DNA from: Alphaproteobacteria bacterium
GTDB taxonomy: Bacteria; Pseudomonadota; Alphaproteobacteria; Sphingomonadales; Govanellaceae
Length of the DNA stretch: 40,433 nucleotides
Reading direction: 5' to 3'
NCBI GenBank assembly: GCA_003695065.1
Contig: RFJA01000051.1
Coordinates: forward strand, 1-40,433
The position numbers and the translations under genes were made by a program. The notes under the pieces were generated by a model. That model did no database searches. It saw only the letters and a list, made by a program, of their open reading frames with translations, and was not told where the DNA came from. Positions within the stretch are counted from its first letter, which is position 1. The number at the start of each line of letters is the position of its first letter. Below are positions 1-10,225 of the stretch, one piece after another.

Positions 1-1
1 C

Positions 2-184
2 ATGGAGCTGGCCGAGGAGAAAATCGCCCAGGCCGAAGCCGCGGCTGTCAAGGAAGTCCGCATTGTCGTCGCGCGCGTGGCCACCGCCGCGGCTCGCCAG
101 ATTCTTGCTGAAAAGCTGTCTGACGACCAACGAAACGCACTTGTGGATGACGCCATCGCGCAAGTGGACAAAAAACTGCACTAG
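2..184 (+). CDS. atpF: F0F1 ATP synthase subunit b, C-terminal part (5' truncated by the window edge)
   Basis: Translation MELAEEKIAQAEAAAVKEVRIVVARVATAAARQILAEKLSDDQ..DDAIAQVDKKLH matches the C-terminal helix of bacterial AtpF; ends in TAG at 182-184. Confidence 0.85.
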   Translation: MELAEEKIAQAEAAAVKEVRIVVARVATAAARQILAEKLSDDQRNALVDDAIAQVDKKLH

Positions 185-224
185 GGTCCGGCCCCTAGAA
201 TCAGCGCCGACCAGTCTCGAAAAA

Positions 225-255
225 CGAAGCCCCGGTCCATCGCCCCGGGGCTTCG
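225..255 (+). terminator. Putative intrinsic terminator hairpin downstream of atpF
   Basis: Perfect 11-bp inverted repeat CGAAGCCCCGG (225-235) / CCGGGGCTTCG (245-255) with a 9-nt loop; short T/C-rich tail (tcgtcttgg). Confidence 0.65.
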
Positions 256-280
256 TCGTCTTGGCGTGGAGCCGGTGACC

Positions 281-544
281 TTACGGCTTGCCGATCCGGG
301 GCTTGCCCTCGACGCTTTTTCCGAAGCTTTTTTCCAGAATCCGGGTGCTGTCTTCGGCAATGCTAATGCATTCCGACAAAAGTCCCAGAACACGAATGCT
401 GTTATTCAGAACAGCCTTGGCCTCCGGGCGTTCGTCGTCCATGATCTTGGTCGAACGCTTGATAATGTCGCGGCGCAGTATGCTGAGGATATCCTCAAGC
501 CTGTACCCGTCCGGCTTCTCATCGGTGACCAGAAAATGAGTCAT
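281..544 (-). CDS. Conserved hypothetical protein, about 87 aa
   Basis: ORF 281..592; likely start MTHFLVTDEKPDGYRLEDILSILRRDIIKR... Alpha-helical and charged; resembles small uncharacterised proteins of Rhodospirillales from memory. Confidence 0.6.
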   Translation of the reverse strand: MTHFLVTDEKPDGYRLEDILSILRRDIIKRSTKIMDDERPEAKAVLNNSIRVLGLLSECISIAEDSTRILEKSFGKSVEGKPRIGKP

Positions 545-647
545 TGGCCTGGACCCTTTCAGAACCGGCGGAACCTTTCCAAGCCGGATCATGCCCTTAA
601 TGATGCCCGAGACCGCTTAATATTCCCTTAATCTCTTGCCTGCCCCC

Positions 648-2207
648 TTACCTGGCGGCCTCTTCCGATTCTTCGGGCAGCCAACGCAGAACCGGTCGGC
701 GGGCCGCGGTTGTCTCGTCGAGCCGCCGGACCGGAGCAAGGGCGGGGGCGCGCTTGAACCGCTCCACGTCTCCGCTTTTTGCCGCCCGGGCCAGGCTGAC
801 CATCGCTGCGATGAATTCGTCCAGAGTTCGCTTGCTCTCGGACTCTGTGGGTTCGATCAGCATGGCCCCCTGAACCACCAGAGGGAAATACATGGTCATC
901 GGGTGGAATCCTTCGTCGATCATCGCCTTGGCAAAGTCGAGGGTGGTCACCCCGGTGCCTTTCAGGAAACGGTCATCGAACAGGGCCTCGTGCATGCACG
1001 GACCTTCAAAGGACGGGGTGAGCTCCTCGCTCAGCCCTGCCAGCACATAGTTGGCCGCCAATACGGCGTCTTCGGCCACCCGTCGCAGTCCATCGGCGCC
1101 ATGGCTTAGCATGTAGGCGAGCGCGCGCACATACATTCCCATCTGCCCGTGAAAGGCGGTCAGCCTTCCGAAACTGGCGTCGGTCTCGTTCACTTGTTCA
1201 ACAAGCCTCAGACCGTCCGGGCCGTGAACCACGTTAGGCACCGGAATATAGGGCGCGAGCGCCTCCGAGAACACCACCGGACCGCTGCCTGGACCGCCAC
1301 CGCCATGGGGGGTGGAAAAAGTCTTGTGCAGATTGATGTGCATGGCGTCAATCCCCAGATCCCCCGGGCGGACCTTGCCAACGATGGCGTTAAAATTGGC
1401 GCCATCACAATAAAACAGGGCGCCCGCCCCGTGCACGGCGTCGGCGATCTCCAGGATCGCATCCTCGAACAGTCCGCAGGTGTTGGGATTGGTCAGCATG
1501 AACGCTGCCACATCGGGGCCAAGCTCTTCGCGCAGCGCGCCGAGATCGACCCTGCCCCGATCATTGGCCGGGATCGACTTGACCTGATAGCCGCACAGCG
1601 CCGCGGTGGCCGGATTGGTCCCATGGGCCGATTCGGGCACCAGGACCACCGACCGGGCGTCCCCGCGCGCCTCAAGCGCGGCCCGGATCGCCATCAGCCC
1701 GCAGAGCTCACCATGCGCCCCAGCCTTCGGCGACAGCGCCACGGCGGGCATACCGGTCAGCGTCCTGAGCCAGTGTCCCAGGACATCCATCACCTGAAGC
1801 GCGCCCTGCACAGTGGATTCGGGCTGTAAGGGGTGAATGTCAGCAAACCCGGGCAGCCGCGCCATTTTTTCGTTGAGCCGCGGGTTGTGTTTCATGGTGC
1901 ACGAACCGAGCGGAAATATTCCCATGTCGATGGCGTAATTCTTGCGACTCAGGCGGGTGAAGTGTCGAACCGCTTCGGGTTCCGACAACCCGGCCAGTCC
2001 GATTGCCTGCGTGCGCTCAAGCCCCCCCAACCGGTTCGAAGCCGACGCCATGACCGGCAGATCGACACCGGAACGGCCCGGGTCACCCAGTTCGAACAGA
2101 AGCGGTTCCTCATGTTCAAGCCCGCGGTGACCAGTAAAGGTCATCGCCGTTGTGGCGCCAGCCGTCGCCTCGCCCGGAGCCGTGGGCCGTCCCTGCCTAT
2201 TCATCAT
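648..2207 (-). CDS. gcvPB: Glycine dehydrogenase (aminomethyl-transferring) subunit 2
   Basis: 519 aa; PLP-binding region [20 protein letters not shown]; operon position after gcvPA with ATGA-type overlap. Confidence 0.95.
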   Translation of the reverse strand: MMNRQGRPTAPGEATAGATTAMTFTGHRGLEHEEPLLFELGDPGRSGVDLPVMASASNRLGGLERTQAIGLAGLSEPEAVRHFTRLSRKNYAIDMGIFPLGSCTMKHNPRLNEKMARLPGFADIHPLQPESTVQGALQVMDVLGHWLRTLTGMPAVALSPKAGAHGELCGLMAIRAALEARGDARSVVLVPESAHGTNPATAALCGYQVKSIPANDRGRVDLGALREELGPDVAAFMLTNPNTCGLFEDAILEIADAVHGAGALFYCDGANFNAIVGKVRPGDLGIDAMHINLHKTFSTPHGGGGPGSGPVVFSEALAPYIPVPNVVHGPDGLRLVEQVNETDASFGRLTAFHGQMGMYVRALAYMLSHGADGLRRVAEDAVLAANYVLAGLSEELTPSFEGPCMHEALFDDRFLKGTGVTTLDFAKAMIDEGFHPMTMYFPLVVQGAMLIEPTESESKRTLDEFIAAMVSLARAAKSGDVERFKRAPALAPVRRLDETTAARRPVLRWLPEESEEAAR

Positions 2208-3553
2208 GACAACACCTCACTCAGCGTCGCAGCGAAAACATCCTGGTCGGCCTCACGGTTGACCTCGGTACTGGCCACCAGCATCAGAGAGGCAAGTCGC
2301 TCGTCGCCCGGGATCAGGCGCGAAACCGGAACGCCGGCCAGCACCTTGCGCCGGGCCAATTCCTCAATGACGGGGGCTGCCGGACGATCAAGGCGCACGG
2401 TGAATTCGTTGAAGAATGTGTCGTTCACCACCTCGACGCCCGGCACAGCGGCCAGCTTATCGACCAGCATCGCAGCCCGCGTGTGATTGATCTGGGCCAG
2501 CCGCCTGAGCCCTGCTTCGCCCAACAGCGCGAGGTGTACCGTAAACGCCAGCGCACACAGCCCGGAATTGGTGCAGATGTTGCTGGTGGCCTTTTCCCGC
2601 CGGATATGCTGTTCGCGGGTCGACAGCGTAAGCACGAACCCGCGCCGGCCATCAGCGTCCACGGTCTGGCCACAAATTCGCCCGGGCATCTGGCGCACAT
2701 ACTTCTGCCGGGTCGCGAAAAGACCAAGGTACGGCCCGCCAAAGTTGAGACCATTGCCGATGGACTGGCCTTCACAGACCACGATGTCAGCCCCCATTTC
2801 ACCAGGCGGAACGATGGCGCCAAGGGAGACCACCTCGGTCACCACCACGATCAGCAGGCCCCCTGCCTGATGGACAGCGTCCGCCAGGGGCCGTAAGTCC
2901 CGCACATGGCCAAACAGGCTGGGGTTCTGAACCACAACGCAGGACGTGTCTTCATCCACAAGCGAAACAAGGTCCTCGCTGCCGGTCACATCCACCGGCG
3001 CACGGACAATATCATCATCGGTGAACCGGGTGACGGTGCCGATCACATCGGCATAGTGCGGGTGGAGACCGCCAGAAATGACCGCCTTCTTGCGTTTGGT
3101 GATCCGCCGTGCCATCAGGACGGCCTCTGCGGCAGCGGTGGAACCATCATACATGGATGCGTTAGCGACCTCCATACCGGTCAGCAGCGCCACCTGGGTC
3201 TGGAATTCAAACAGATACTGAAGTGTCCCCTGGCTGATTTCCGGCTGGTATGGGGTATACGCGGTCAGAAACTCGCCACGCTGGATGATGTGATCGACGG
3301 TGGCTGGCACATGATGGCGATAGGCCCCAGCCCCCACAAAAAACGGCACCGCCCCCGCCGGCACGTTGCGGGCGGCCATACCAACCAGATCGCGTTCCAC
3401 CTCCATTTCGCTGGCATGGCCGGGAAGATCCACCGGCTTCTTGAGCAGCACCGAAGCCGGAACATCGCGAAACAGGTCATCGACCGCGGAAGCACCGATC
3501 CGCTCCAGCATGGCCGCCCGGTCGGCGGCACTCAATGGCAGGTAGCGCATCAC
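2204..3553 (-). CDS. gcvPA: Glycine dehydrogenase (aminomethyl-transferring) subunit 1
   Basis: 449 aa; [19 protein letters not shown]..; [12 protein letters not shown]-like and [22 protein letters not shown] motifs of GcvPA. Confidence 0.95.
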   Translation of the reverse strand: MMRYLPLSAADRAAMLERIGASAVDDLFRDVPASVLLKKPVDLPGHASEMEVERDLVGMAARNVPAGAVPFFVGAGAYRHHVPATVDHIIQRGEFLTAYTPYQPEISQGTLQYLFEFQTQVALLTGMEVANASMYDGSTAAAEAVLMARRITKRKKAVISGGLHPHYADVIGTVTRFTDDDIVRAPVDVTGSEDLVSLVDEDTSCVVVQNPSLFGHVRDLRPLADAVHQAGGLLIVVVTEVVSLGAIVPPGEMGADIVVCEGQSIGNGLNFGGPYLGLFATRQKYVRQMPGRICGQTVDADGRRGFVLTLSTREQHIRREKATSNICTNSGLCALAFTVHLALLGEAGLRRLAQINHTRAAMLVDKLAAVPGVEVVNDTFFNEFTVRLDRPAAPVIEELARRKVLAGVPVSRLIPGDERLASLMLVASTEVNREADQDVFAATLSEVLS

Positions 3554-3924
3554 TCGAGTCCCGCAACAAAGTCCTTGTAGGCAGCTTCGTCCATCAGGTC
3601 CTCGAGTTCAGAGGGGTCCGCCAGCCTGATCTTGTAAAACCATCCGTCCGCCATGGGGCTGGAATTGACCAGCGCCGGTTCCTCGGCCAGGCCTTCATTG
3701 GCAGCCGTGACCTCGCCGCTCACCGGAGCGTAAATCTCGCTCGCCGCCTTGACCGATTCGACCACCGCCGATTCGTCGCCTTTGGTGAATGCCTTGCCCA
3801 CCTCGGGAACCTCCACATACACCACGTCGCCCAGTTGTCGCTGGGCGTAATCGGTCACCCCAACGGTGCCAACGCCATCCTCGACCCTGATCCACTCGTG
3901 GTCTTCGGTAAACCGGATGTCCAT
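3550..3924 (-). CDS. gcvH: Glycine cleavage system H protein
   Basis: 124 aa; lipoyl site region [24 protein letters not shown]. Confidence 0.97.
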   Translation of the reverse strand: MDIRFTEDHEWIRVEDGVGTVGVTDYAQRQLGDVVYVEVPEVGKAFTKGDESAVVESVKAASEIYAPVSGEVTAANEGLAEEPALVNSSPMADGWFYKIRLADPSELEDLMDEAAYKDFVAGLE

Positions 3925-3947
3925 ACCCTTCCCCTCCTTTGTCTGTC

Positions 3948-5102
3948 CTAAACCCGTTTGCGATGGAAACGATGCGGCACGAATGGCATTGCGACCACAC
4001 GGGCCGAAAGGGTTTTGCCGCGCACAACGACGCCAAGTTCCGTCCCCTCGGCTGCGTGGTCCGCGCCCACATACCCCATGGCGATGGGACCGCCCACGCT
4101 CGGTCCAAAGCCTCCTGAAGTGACGCCTCCGACGACCGCTCCGTGATCGTCCACGATCTCGGCACCCTCCCGGGCCGGGGCGCGCCCCTCAAGCCGAAGG
4201 CCCACCCGTAAGCGCTTTGGTCCTTCCTCGATTTGCCGGAGAACAATTTGGGCGCCCGGAAAATCCGCAGCATCCAGGCGCCTTCGGGCCAGCGCAAAAC
4301 GAAGATTGGCCTCAACCGGCGTGGTGGTCTCGTCAAGATCATGGCCGTAAAGGCAAAGCCCCGCCTCGAGACGCAGCGAATCCCGTGCACCGAGTCCGAC
4401 CGGTTCAACCTCCTCCTCATCCAGAAGACGCAGCGCCAGCGCCGGGGCCTGGTCCGCAGGCAGTGAAATCTCGAAGCCGTCTTCTCCGGTATAGCCGGAC
4501 CGGCTGATCAAGCAATCCACATCCCGAAACCGGAAACGGGCCACATCCATAAAGCCCATATCGCCAATCGCCGGATCGAGGCGGGACAATACGGCACCCG
4601 CCTTCGGTCCCTGCAGGGCAAGAAGCGCCCGGTCCACAAGGCGCTCCAGGCGCACCCGGTCGCCCAGCCTATCCTCGATATGGGCGAAATCGCGATCCTT
4701 TGTCGCCGCATTGACCACAAGGAACAGACACCGGGAGTCCATGCCCGCTGGCGGGCGGGACACCATCAGGTCATCGATGATGCCACCCTGATCATTCAGC
4801 AAAAGGGTGTAGCGCTGCCGGCCAGGAGCAAGACCGGCTATATTCCCGGGCAACAGAGACTCGAACACAGCGGCCGGGTCATCATCAGTGGCGTGGAGAA
4901 ATGCCTGGCCCATATGCGACACGTCGAACAGCCCCGCCGCGTTCCGCGTATGGTTATGCTCGGCGATGATCCCCTTCGTATATTGCACCGGCATGCTATA
5001 GCCGGCGAACGGGACCATACGCGCGCCGAGATCGACATGGAGTTGAAAAAGGGGAGTCCGCCGTAAATCCTGCTCTGGCATCACCGGCCTGGTCCTCGTC
5101 AA
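3948..5102 (-). CDS. gcvT: Glycine cleavage system aminomethyltransferase (T protein)
   Basis: 384 aa; [28 protein letters not shown] and [12 protein letters not shown] motifs. Confidence 0.96.
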   Translation of the reverse strand: MTRTRPVMPEQDLRRTPLFQLHVDLGARMVPFAGYSMPVQYTKGIIAEHNHTRNAAGLFDVSHMGQAFLHATDDDPAAVFESLLPGNIAGLAPGRQRYTLLLNDQGGIIDDLMVSRPPAGMDSRCLFLVVNAATKDRDFAHIEDRLGDRVRLERLVDRALLALQGPKAGAVLSRLDPAIGDMGFMDVARFRFRDVDCLISRSGYTGEDGFEISLPADQAPALALRLLDEEEVEPVGLGARDSLRLEAGLCLYGHDLDETTTPVEANLRFALARRRLDAADFPGAQIVLRQIEEGPKRLRVGLRLEGRAPAREGAEIVDDHGAVVGGVTSGGFGPSVGGPIAMGYVGADHAAEGTELGVVVRGKTLSARVVAMPFVPHRFHRKRV

Positions 5103-5159
5103 AAATGGTGCACGCCCCGGCGACGGCGCCAGCCATCAGCCGCATCGTACCCCCTCTGT

Positions 5160-5355
5160 CATGAGACCTGAGAGATTGACCGTGCCGCCCTGTATGGACG
5201 CGCGGCTTTCCCCGTCGGTGAGTGACCAGCCACGGGCTGGTCCCTGCTTTCCAGAGCGTCGACCTTCTGCGGTCCGGGTGCCTGAGAGTTTCCGGGGCGG
5301 TTGCTCCTTCGGCGCCGGACCTCCGAATCGCGTGGTCCGACTCTCCCGCAGAAGG
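5160..5355 (-). ncRNA. Tandem glycine riboswitch (two aptamers) in the gcvT leader
   Basis: On the minus strand: aptamer 1 GGGAGAGTCGG...CGCCGAAGGAGCAACCGCCCCGGAAACTCTCAGGCACC with a perfect 10-bp P1 (5263-5272 / 5346-5355); aptamer 2 ...CACCGACGGGGAAAGCC...GGTCAATCTCTCAGGTCTCAT. It lies just upstream of gcvT. Confidence 0.93.
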
Positions 5356-5501
5356 CATTGTCGACTGCAGCGATAATAGAAAGGCCACCGCCAGAGTCAA
5401 TCCGCCGTGACGCGCCAGGCGCAAAAAGCCGCAACCGGCCAGCCTGGAGACTTTGATAGCCGCCACCGAAGGGTGTATAAGGCCTTGATCGCAATGTCGG
5501 A

Positions 5502-6488
5502 GTGATGCGTTTGATCATGACCACCGGATCCGCCCGCCCAGCGCCAGCGACTCGCCCGGCCCTCAAAATCCGGGTCGCCAACCCACGCGGTTTCTGTGCG
5601 GGAGTCGATCGGGCAATCCAGATCGTGGAGCGGGCGCTCGACAAATTCGGGGCACCGGTCTATGTGCGCCACGAAATCGTCCATAATCGCTATGTGGTGG
5701 AAAGCCTCGAAGCGCGGGGCGCCGTGTTCGTGGACGAGCTGGATGAGGTGCCGCCCGATGCCCCTGTGGTGTTTTCGGCCCATGGGGTGCCGAAAACGGT
5801 TCCCGCCGAAGCACAGCGACGCAACATGCTTTATGTGGATGCCACCTGCCCACTGGTGAGCAAGGTCCACCGCGAGGCAGAGCGCCATTATCGCATGGGG
5901 CACGAAATTGTCCTGATCGGTCATGCCGGACATCCCGAGGTCATCGGTACCATGGGACAACTGCCCGAGGGGGCGATTTCACTGGTGGAGACCGTGGAAG
6001 ACGCCGAATCATTCCAGCCACAGACCGGCAATCGGCTGGCCTACATCACCCAGACAACGCTGTCGGTGGACGATACCGCCGAGATCGTCGCCGTGCTGCG
6101 ACGGCGCTTTCCCGATATGGAAGGACCACGAAAGGAAGACATCTGCTACGCCACCACCAATCGTCAGGAAGCCGTCAAGGCCATCGCCGCCGATTGCGAT
6201 CTGGTGCTGGTCATCGGGGCGCCCAATTCATCGAACTCGCTGCGCCTTGTCGAGGTGGCGCGCAAATCCGGTGCCGAGGCGCGCCTGGTGCAGCGCGCCC
6301 GGGATATTGACTGGAGCTGGTTCGAGAATGTCCATACCCTGGGCATCACGGCGGGCGCGTCCGCGCCCGAGACCCTGGTGGAAGAGGTCCTGGCCGCCTG
6401 CGCCGAACGCTTCGCCGTGGATATGGAGCAGGTCACCACCGTCACCGAGTCGGTAAGCTTCAAGCTTCCCGCCATTCTGAGCCGTTAG
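5502..6488 (+). CDS. ispH: 4-hydroxy-3-methylbut-2-enyl diphosphate reductase
   Basis: 328 aa; [38 protein letters not shown] and [10 protein letters not shown] motifs. Confidence 0.97.
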   Translation: MMRLIMTTGSARPAPATRPALKIRVANPRGFCAGVDRAIQIVERALDKFGAPVYVRHEIVHNRYVVESLEARGAVFVDELDEVPPDAPVVFSAHGVPKTVPAEAQRRNMLYVDATCPLVSKVHREAERHYRMGHEIVLIGHAGHPEVIGTMGQLPEGAISLVETVEDAESFQPQTGNRLAYITQTTLSVDDTAEIVAVLRRRFPDMEGPRKEDICYATTNRQEAVKAIAADCDLVLVIGAPNSSNSLRLVEVARKSGAEARLVQRARDIDWSWFENVHTLGITAGASAPETLVEEVLAACAERFAVDMEQVTTVTESVSFKLPAILSR

Positions 6489-6504
6489 CAGGAAGACCGG
6501 TCGG

Positions 6505-7482
6505 ATGGCGGTTTATACAGAGGTATCGGCCGACGACATCAACGCTTTTGTGGCGGACTATGACCTGGGTGCGGTGCTCACCTTCAAAGGCATTGCGGAA
6601 GGCGTCGAGAACTCCAACTACCTCCTGCAAACCGAAAAGGGCAATTTCATCCTGACCCTGTATGAGAAACGGGTAGACGCCCGGGACCTGCCGTTTTTCA
6701 TTGGCCTCATGGATCATCTGGCAGCCAAAGGCATAAGCTGCCCCCGGCCGGTCCATGACAAGACTGGCGACGCGCTGAAAACCCTGTGCGGCCGACCCGC
6801 TGCGATCGTCACCTTTTTGCAGGGTATCTCGCTCAAACGCCCCTCGCCCGCACAGGTCGGCGAAGTCGGACGGGCCCTTGCCGAATTGCATCTGGCCGCC
6901 GCTGATTTCGACGGCTATCGTGCCAATGCGCTCGGTCACGACGGCTGGCAGGATCTGGCACAGCGATGCGGCGCCCGGGCCGACGAAATTGCGCCCGGCC
7001 TGGCGCAGACCATCGCGGACGAATTGCAATTCCTTGCCCGCGCCTGGCCGGAGGGATTGCCAGAGGGTGTTATCCATGCCGACCTGTTTCCCGACAATGT
7101 GTTCTTCCTTGGCGACAGGCTGTCGGGACTGATTGACTTCTACTTTGCCTGCAACGATTTGTGGGCTTACGATCTGGGCATTTGCATCAACGCCTGGTGT
7201 TTTGAAAGTGATGGCGCATTCAATGTGACCAAAGCGCGACGAATGCTGGCAGGCTATACGGCGGTCCGCCGGCTCGAGAGCCGCGAAATCGACGCCCTGC
7301 CAATTCTGTGTCGGGCAGCCGCGTTGCGCTTTCTCCTGACCCGCACCTATGACTGGCTCAACCGGGTGGAAGGCGCACTGGTCAAGCCGCACAATCCGAT
7401 TCCGTTCCTGGAACGATTGCGCTTTCACCAGTCGGCCACCGGCGCGCAGGCCTATGGACTGGAGCAGGAACGGCTCACGTGA
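6505..7482 (+). CDS. thrB: Homoserine kinase (ThrB type II, APH fold)
   Basis: 325 aa; [55 protein letters not shown]. Confidence 0.95.
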   Translation: MAVYTEVSADDINAFVADYDLGAVLTFKGIAEGVENSNYLLQTEKGNFILTLYEKRVDARDLPFFIGLMDHLAAKGISCPRPVHDKTGDALKTLCGRPAAIVTFLQGISLKRPSPAQVGEVGRALAELHLAAADFDGYRANALGHDGWQDLAQRCGARADEIAPGLAQTIADELQFLARAWPEGLPEGVIHADLFPDNVFFLGDRLSGLIDFYFACNDLWAYDLGICINAWCFESDGAFNVTKARRMLAGYTAVRRLESREIDALPILCRAAALRFLLTRTYDWLNRVEGALVKPHNPIPFLERLRFHQSATGAQAYGLEQERLT

Positions 7483-7922
7483 AACCGGTCGAGATTTTCA
7501 CCGACGGGGCATGTTCGGGCAATCCCGGCCCGGGTGGGTGGGGTGCGATCCTGCGCTACAACGGTCGGGAGAAGGAACTCTACGGCGGCGAGACGGAGAC
7601 CACCAACAACCGTATGGAGCTCACAGCCGCAATCCGGGCACTTGAAGCGCTCAAGCGGCCATGCCGGGTGCGGCTGCATACCGACAGTCGTTACGTCAAG
7701 GACGGGATCACCCGGTGGATCCACAACTGGAAGCGCAATGGCTGGCGCACGGCGGCGAAAAAGCCTGTCAAGAACGCCGAATTATGGCTGGCGCTGGACG
7801 CCGCCCTGGCCCGCCATGACGTAGAGTGGGTCTGGGTCAAGGGCCATGCTGGCCATCCGGAGAACGAACGGGCCGATGAACTGGCCCGGCGGGGCGCCAT
7901 GGAAGCGGCGGCCGCTCGGTAA
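7479..7922 (+). CDS. rnhA: Ribonuclease HI
   Basis: 147 aa (GTG start overlapping the thrB stop); [53 protein letters not shown]. Confidence 0.97.
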   Translation: MKPVEIFTDGACSGNPGPGGWGAILRYNGREKELYGGETETTNNRMELTAAIRALEALKRPCRVRLHTDSRYVKDGITRWIHNWKRNGWRTAAKKPVKNAELWLALDAALARHDVEWVWVKGHAGHPENERADELARRGAMEAAAAR

Positions 7923-7968
7923 TCAGGTGAAAAGACCGTGACCGACGCTAATCAGTGCCGGGACGATC

Positions 7969-7990
7969 AAGGGGCCGGAAGGCCCCTTTC
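7969..7990 (+). terminator. Intrinsic terminator after rnhA
   Basis: AAGGGGCC-GGAA-GGCCCCTT hairpin with a GNRA-like loop, followed by TCTT. Confidence 0.7.
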
Positions 7991-8010
7991 TTCGCCGTGC
8001 GATCCACCCC

Positions 8011-8490
8011 TTACAGGTGAGCCAGCACATTTTCGGCGCTGGAAACCTTGAACGCGCCACCTTCCTCGACAAACAACTCTTCAACGACGCCGTCCTTGGC
8101 GATAAGCGCGAAGCGCTGGCCGCGTTCGCCCATGCCGAAGCCAGTCGCGTCGAGAGACAGACCAAGGGCGCGGGTGAAGTCGCCGTTTCCATCGGCCACC
8201 ATCTCCACCTTGCCATCGACGTTCTGGCTTTTGCCCCAGGCGTCCATCACAAAAACATCGTTGACCGCCATGCAGACGATCCTGTCGACGCCTTTGGCGC
8301 GGATTTCGTCCGCCTTTTCCACGAAACCCGGCAGGTGTTTGGCCGAACAGGTCGGGGTAAAAGCGCCAGGCACCGAAAACAAGACCACTTTTCCCTTAAA
8401 CAAATCCCCGGTTTTGACCGGTTCTGGTCCCTTCTCACCCATCCGCATCAGCGTCGCATCGGGCAATTTATCACCTTTCTTGATCGTCAT
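8011..8490 (-). CDS. Peroxiredoxin, Prx5-like (redoxin family)
   Basis: 159 aa; FSVPGAFTPTCSAKHLPGF peroxidatic cysteine motif; VNDVFVMDAWGK. Confidence 0.93.
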   Translation of the reverse strand: MTIKKGDKLPDATLMRMGEKGPEPVKTGDLFKGKVVLFSVPGAFTPTCSAKHLPGFVEKADEIRAKGVDRIVCMAVNDVFVMDAWGKSQNVDGKVEMVADGNGDFTRALGLSLDATGFGMGERGQRFALIAKDGVVEELFVEEGGAFKVSSAENVLAHL

Positions 8491-8558
8491 GATTGTCCTC
8501 GTTCTTCTCTCTATTGCGTCTTTACCGGTGGAGATGATGCCAGCCGACAGGCCGGATC

Positions 8559-9488
8559 TTATTCTGTTTGACGGTCACAGGGTAGCGCGTCCGATCGCCC
8601 TGTGCCACCGCTTTTCAAGGAAGTGCGCTCCGGTGCCTCAGCGACCTTGCCACGCCACTCAATCGCATCATCGGCCCCGTTTACCACGACAATGGCAAGC
8701 GGCACACCCTGCAGATCCCGGGGCAGCGTGCCATAGACCGGAACCTGAAGCGCCCAAAGCGTAGCAGCGGTGGTCGCCACCCGTTTCGGACGGCCGAACG
8801 CCGCCGTTTCCGGGCCATCGACAAATGCGTCGAGGCCGTGAGCGCCCCGTACCGTCCGCACCAGCAAACCAAGCCCCTGATCGGATAAGTCAACGCCTTC
8901 GATCCAAAGGGGCGCGGACTCCCGACTCGCGCAAAGCTCATCCTGGCGCGGCGGGACCCTGGCGTCGAACCGGGCGATCAGGGCACTGGCCTCACCATCC
9001 CTGCCGCCGCCGGCCGGCAACAGAAGTTCATGCCGCGCCGCCAGCGGAACACAGATTTCCGCGCAAACCATATAGTCTACCTTGACGCGAACGCGTGTAG
9101 CCCTGCCAGGTTCCGAGAGCGTCACCGTCAAGGGCAGAACCACCTCGTGACTGTAGACTGTCGTGTCATATCCGAAAGCGGTAAGTCGTTCGGGCACGGG
9201 CCAGGCAATTCCAACCGACTCGACGTTTACCGAACCCGACCAGTCGAACCGCGGTGGCAAGCCGGCGTCGCCAGGACTGCGCCAATAGGTCTTCCAGCCC
9301 GGTGCCAACCGGACATGCCAGCCGAACTTCAGCCGAGCCGCCTCCTCCGGCACACCCGTTTCCGCTGCGATCAGTCTGGTGCTGGCCTGGTCATGCTCCA
9401 CCCACGACGACGACGCCGCGACGCAAGAGGACGCGGCGCCCAGAGAGATTACGGACAACAGGACAGGCAACATGATTCGGCCAAACAT
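8559..9488 (-). CDS. Secreted protein with DsbD N-terminal (alpha) domain
   Basis: 309 aa; signal peptide; GWHVRLAPGWKTYWRSPGDAGLPPRFDWSGS; VDYMVCAEICVPL. Confidence 0.8.
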   Translation of the reverse strand: MFGRIMLPVLLSVISLGAASSCVAASSSWVEHDQASTRLIAAETGVPEEAARLKFGWHVRLAPGWKTYWRSPGDAGLPPRFDWSGSVNVESVGIAWPVPERLTAFGYDTTVYSHEVVLPLTVTLSEPGRATRVRVKVDYMVCAEICVPLAARHELLLPAGGGRDGEASALIARFDARVPPRQDELCASRESAPLWIEGVDLSDQGLGLLVRTVRGAHGLDAFVDGPETAAFGRPKRVATTAATLWALQVPVYGTLPRDLQGVPLAIVVVNGADDAIEWRGKVAEAPERTSLKSGGTGRSDALPCDRQTE

Positions 9489-9661
9489 GCGCCCAATCTA
9501 GCGCCGATCCGCCTGGGCGCGAAGCCTTTCACGCATCCCCCGCGTCAAAGAATCGTGAGCCCCATGGACGCCAATCCCGGCACGGCCCTTGAAGCCACCG
9601 GCAAAAGCGATCATCTTAAAAAGAACAGCGGATAATCGGGTGACGAGGCTCAGAACATCAC

Positions 9662-10225
9662 ATGGATGACAAGGAAGGCTATCTGACGGGTCAACTTCTG
9701 CTCGCCATGCCGGGAATGGAAGATCCCCGGTTCGAGCGAACGGTGATATACCTCTGCGCCCATTCCGATGAAGGCGCCATGGGCCTGGTTATCAACCGCC
9801 CGTGCACCAACATATCGTTCCCGGCCCTGCTGGAACAGCTTGGCATCGACGTGCAGAATGCGCCCGAGATCCCAATCAACAGCGGCGGCCCGGTGGAGAC
9901 CGGACGGGGTTTCGTCCTGCATTCCGCGGATTACGTGCAGGACAGTACGCTGGTGGTCAGCGAAACCGTAGCGCTGACCGCCACCATCGACGTGCTCACA
10001 GCGATTGCCGAGAACCGAGGCCCGCGCTCCAGTCTGATCGCTCTCGGCTATGCGGGCTGGGGTCCGGGCCAGCTTGACGCCGAAATGCAACGCAATGGCT
10101 GGTTGACGGCCGAAGCCGATGAGGACCTGGTTTTCAATACCGAATTGAACCTGAAATGGCCGCGGGCCATGGCTAAACTCGGCGTCGATGTCTCCATGCT
10201 GTCCACACAGGCGGGACACGCCTGA
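9662..10225 (+). CDS. YqgE/AlgH family protein (UPF0301)
   Basis: 187 aa; LTGQLLLAMPGMEDPRFERTVIYLCAHSDEGAMGLVINRP; GYAGWGPGQLDAE. Confidence 0.95.
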   Translation: MDDKEGYLTGQLLLAMPGMEDPRFERTVIYLCAHSDEGAMGLVINRPCTNISFPALLEQLGIDVQNAPEIPINSGGPVETGRGFVLHSADYVQDSTLVVSETVALTATIDVLTAIAENRGPRSSLIALGYAGWGPGQLDAEMQRNGWLTAEADEDLVFNTELNLKWPRAMAKLGVDVSMLSTQAGHA

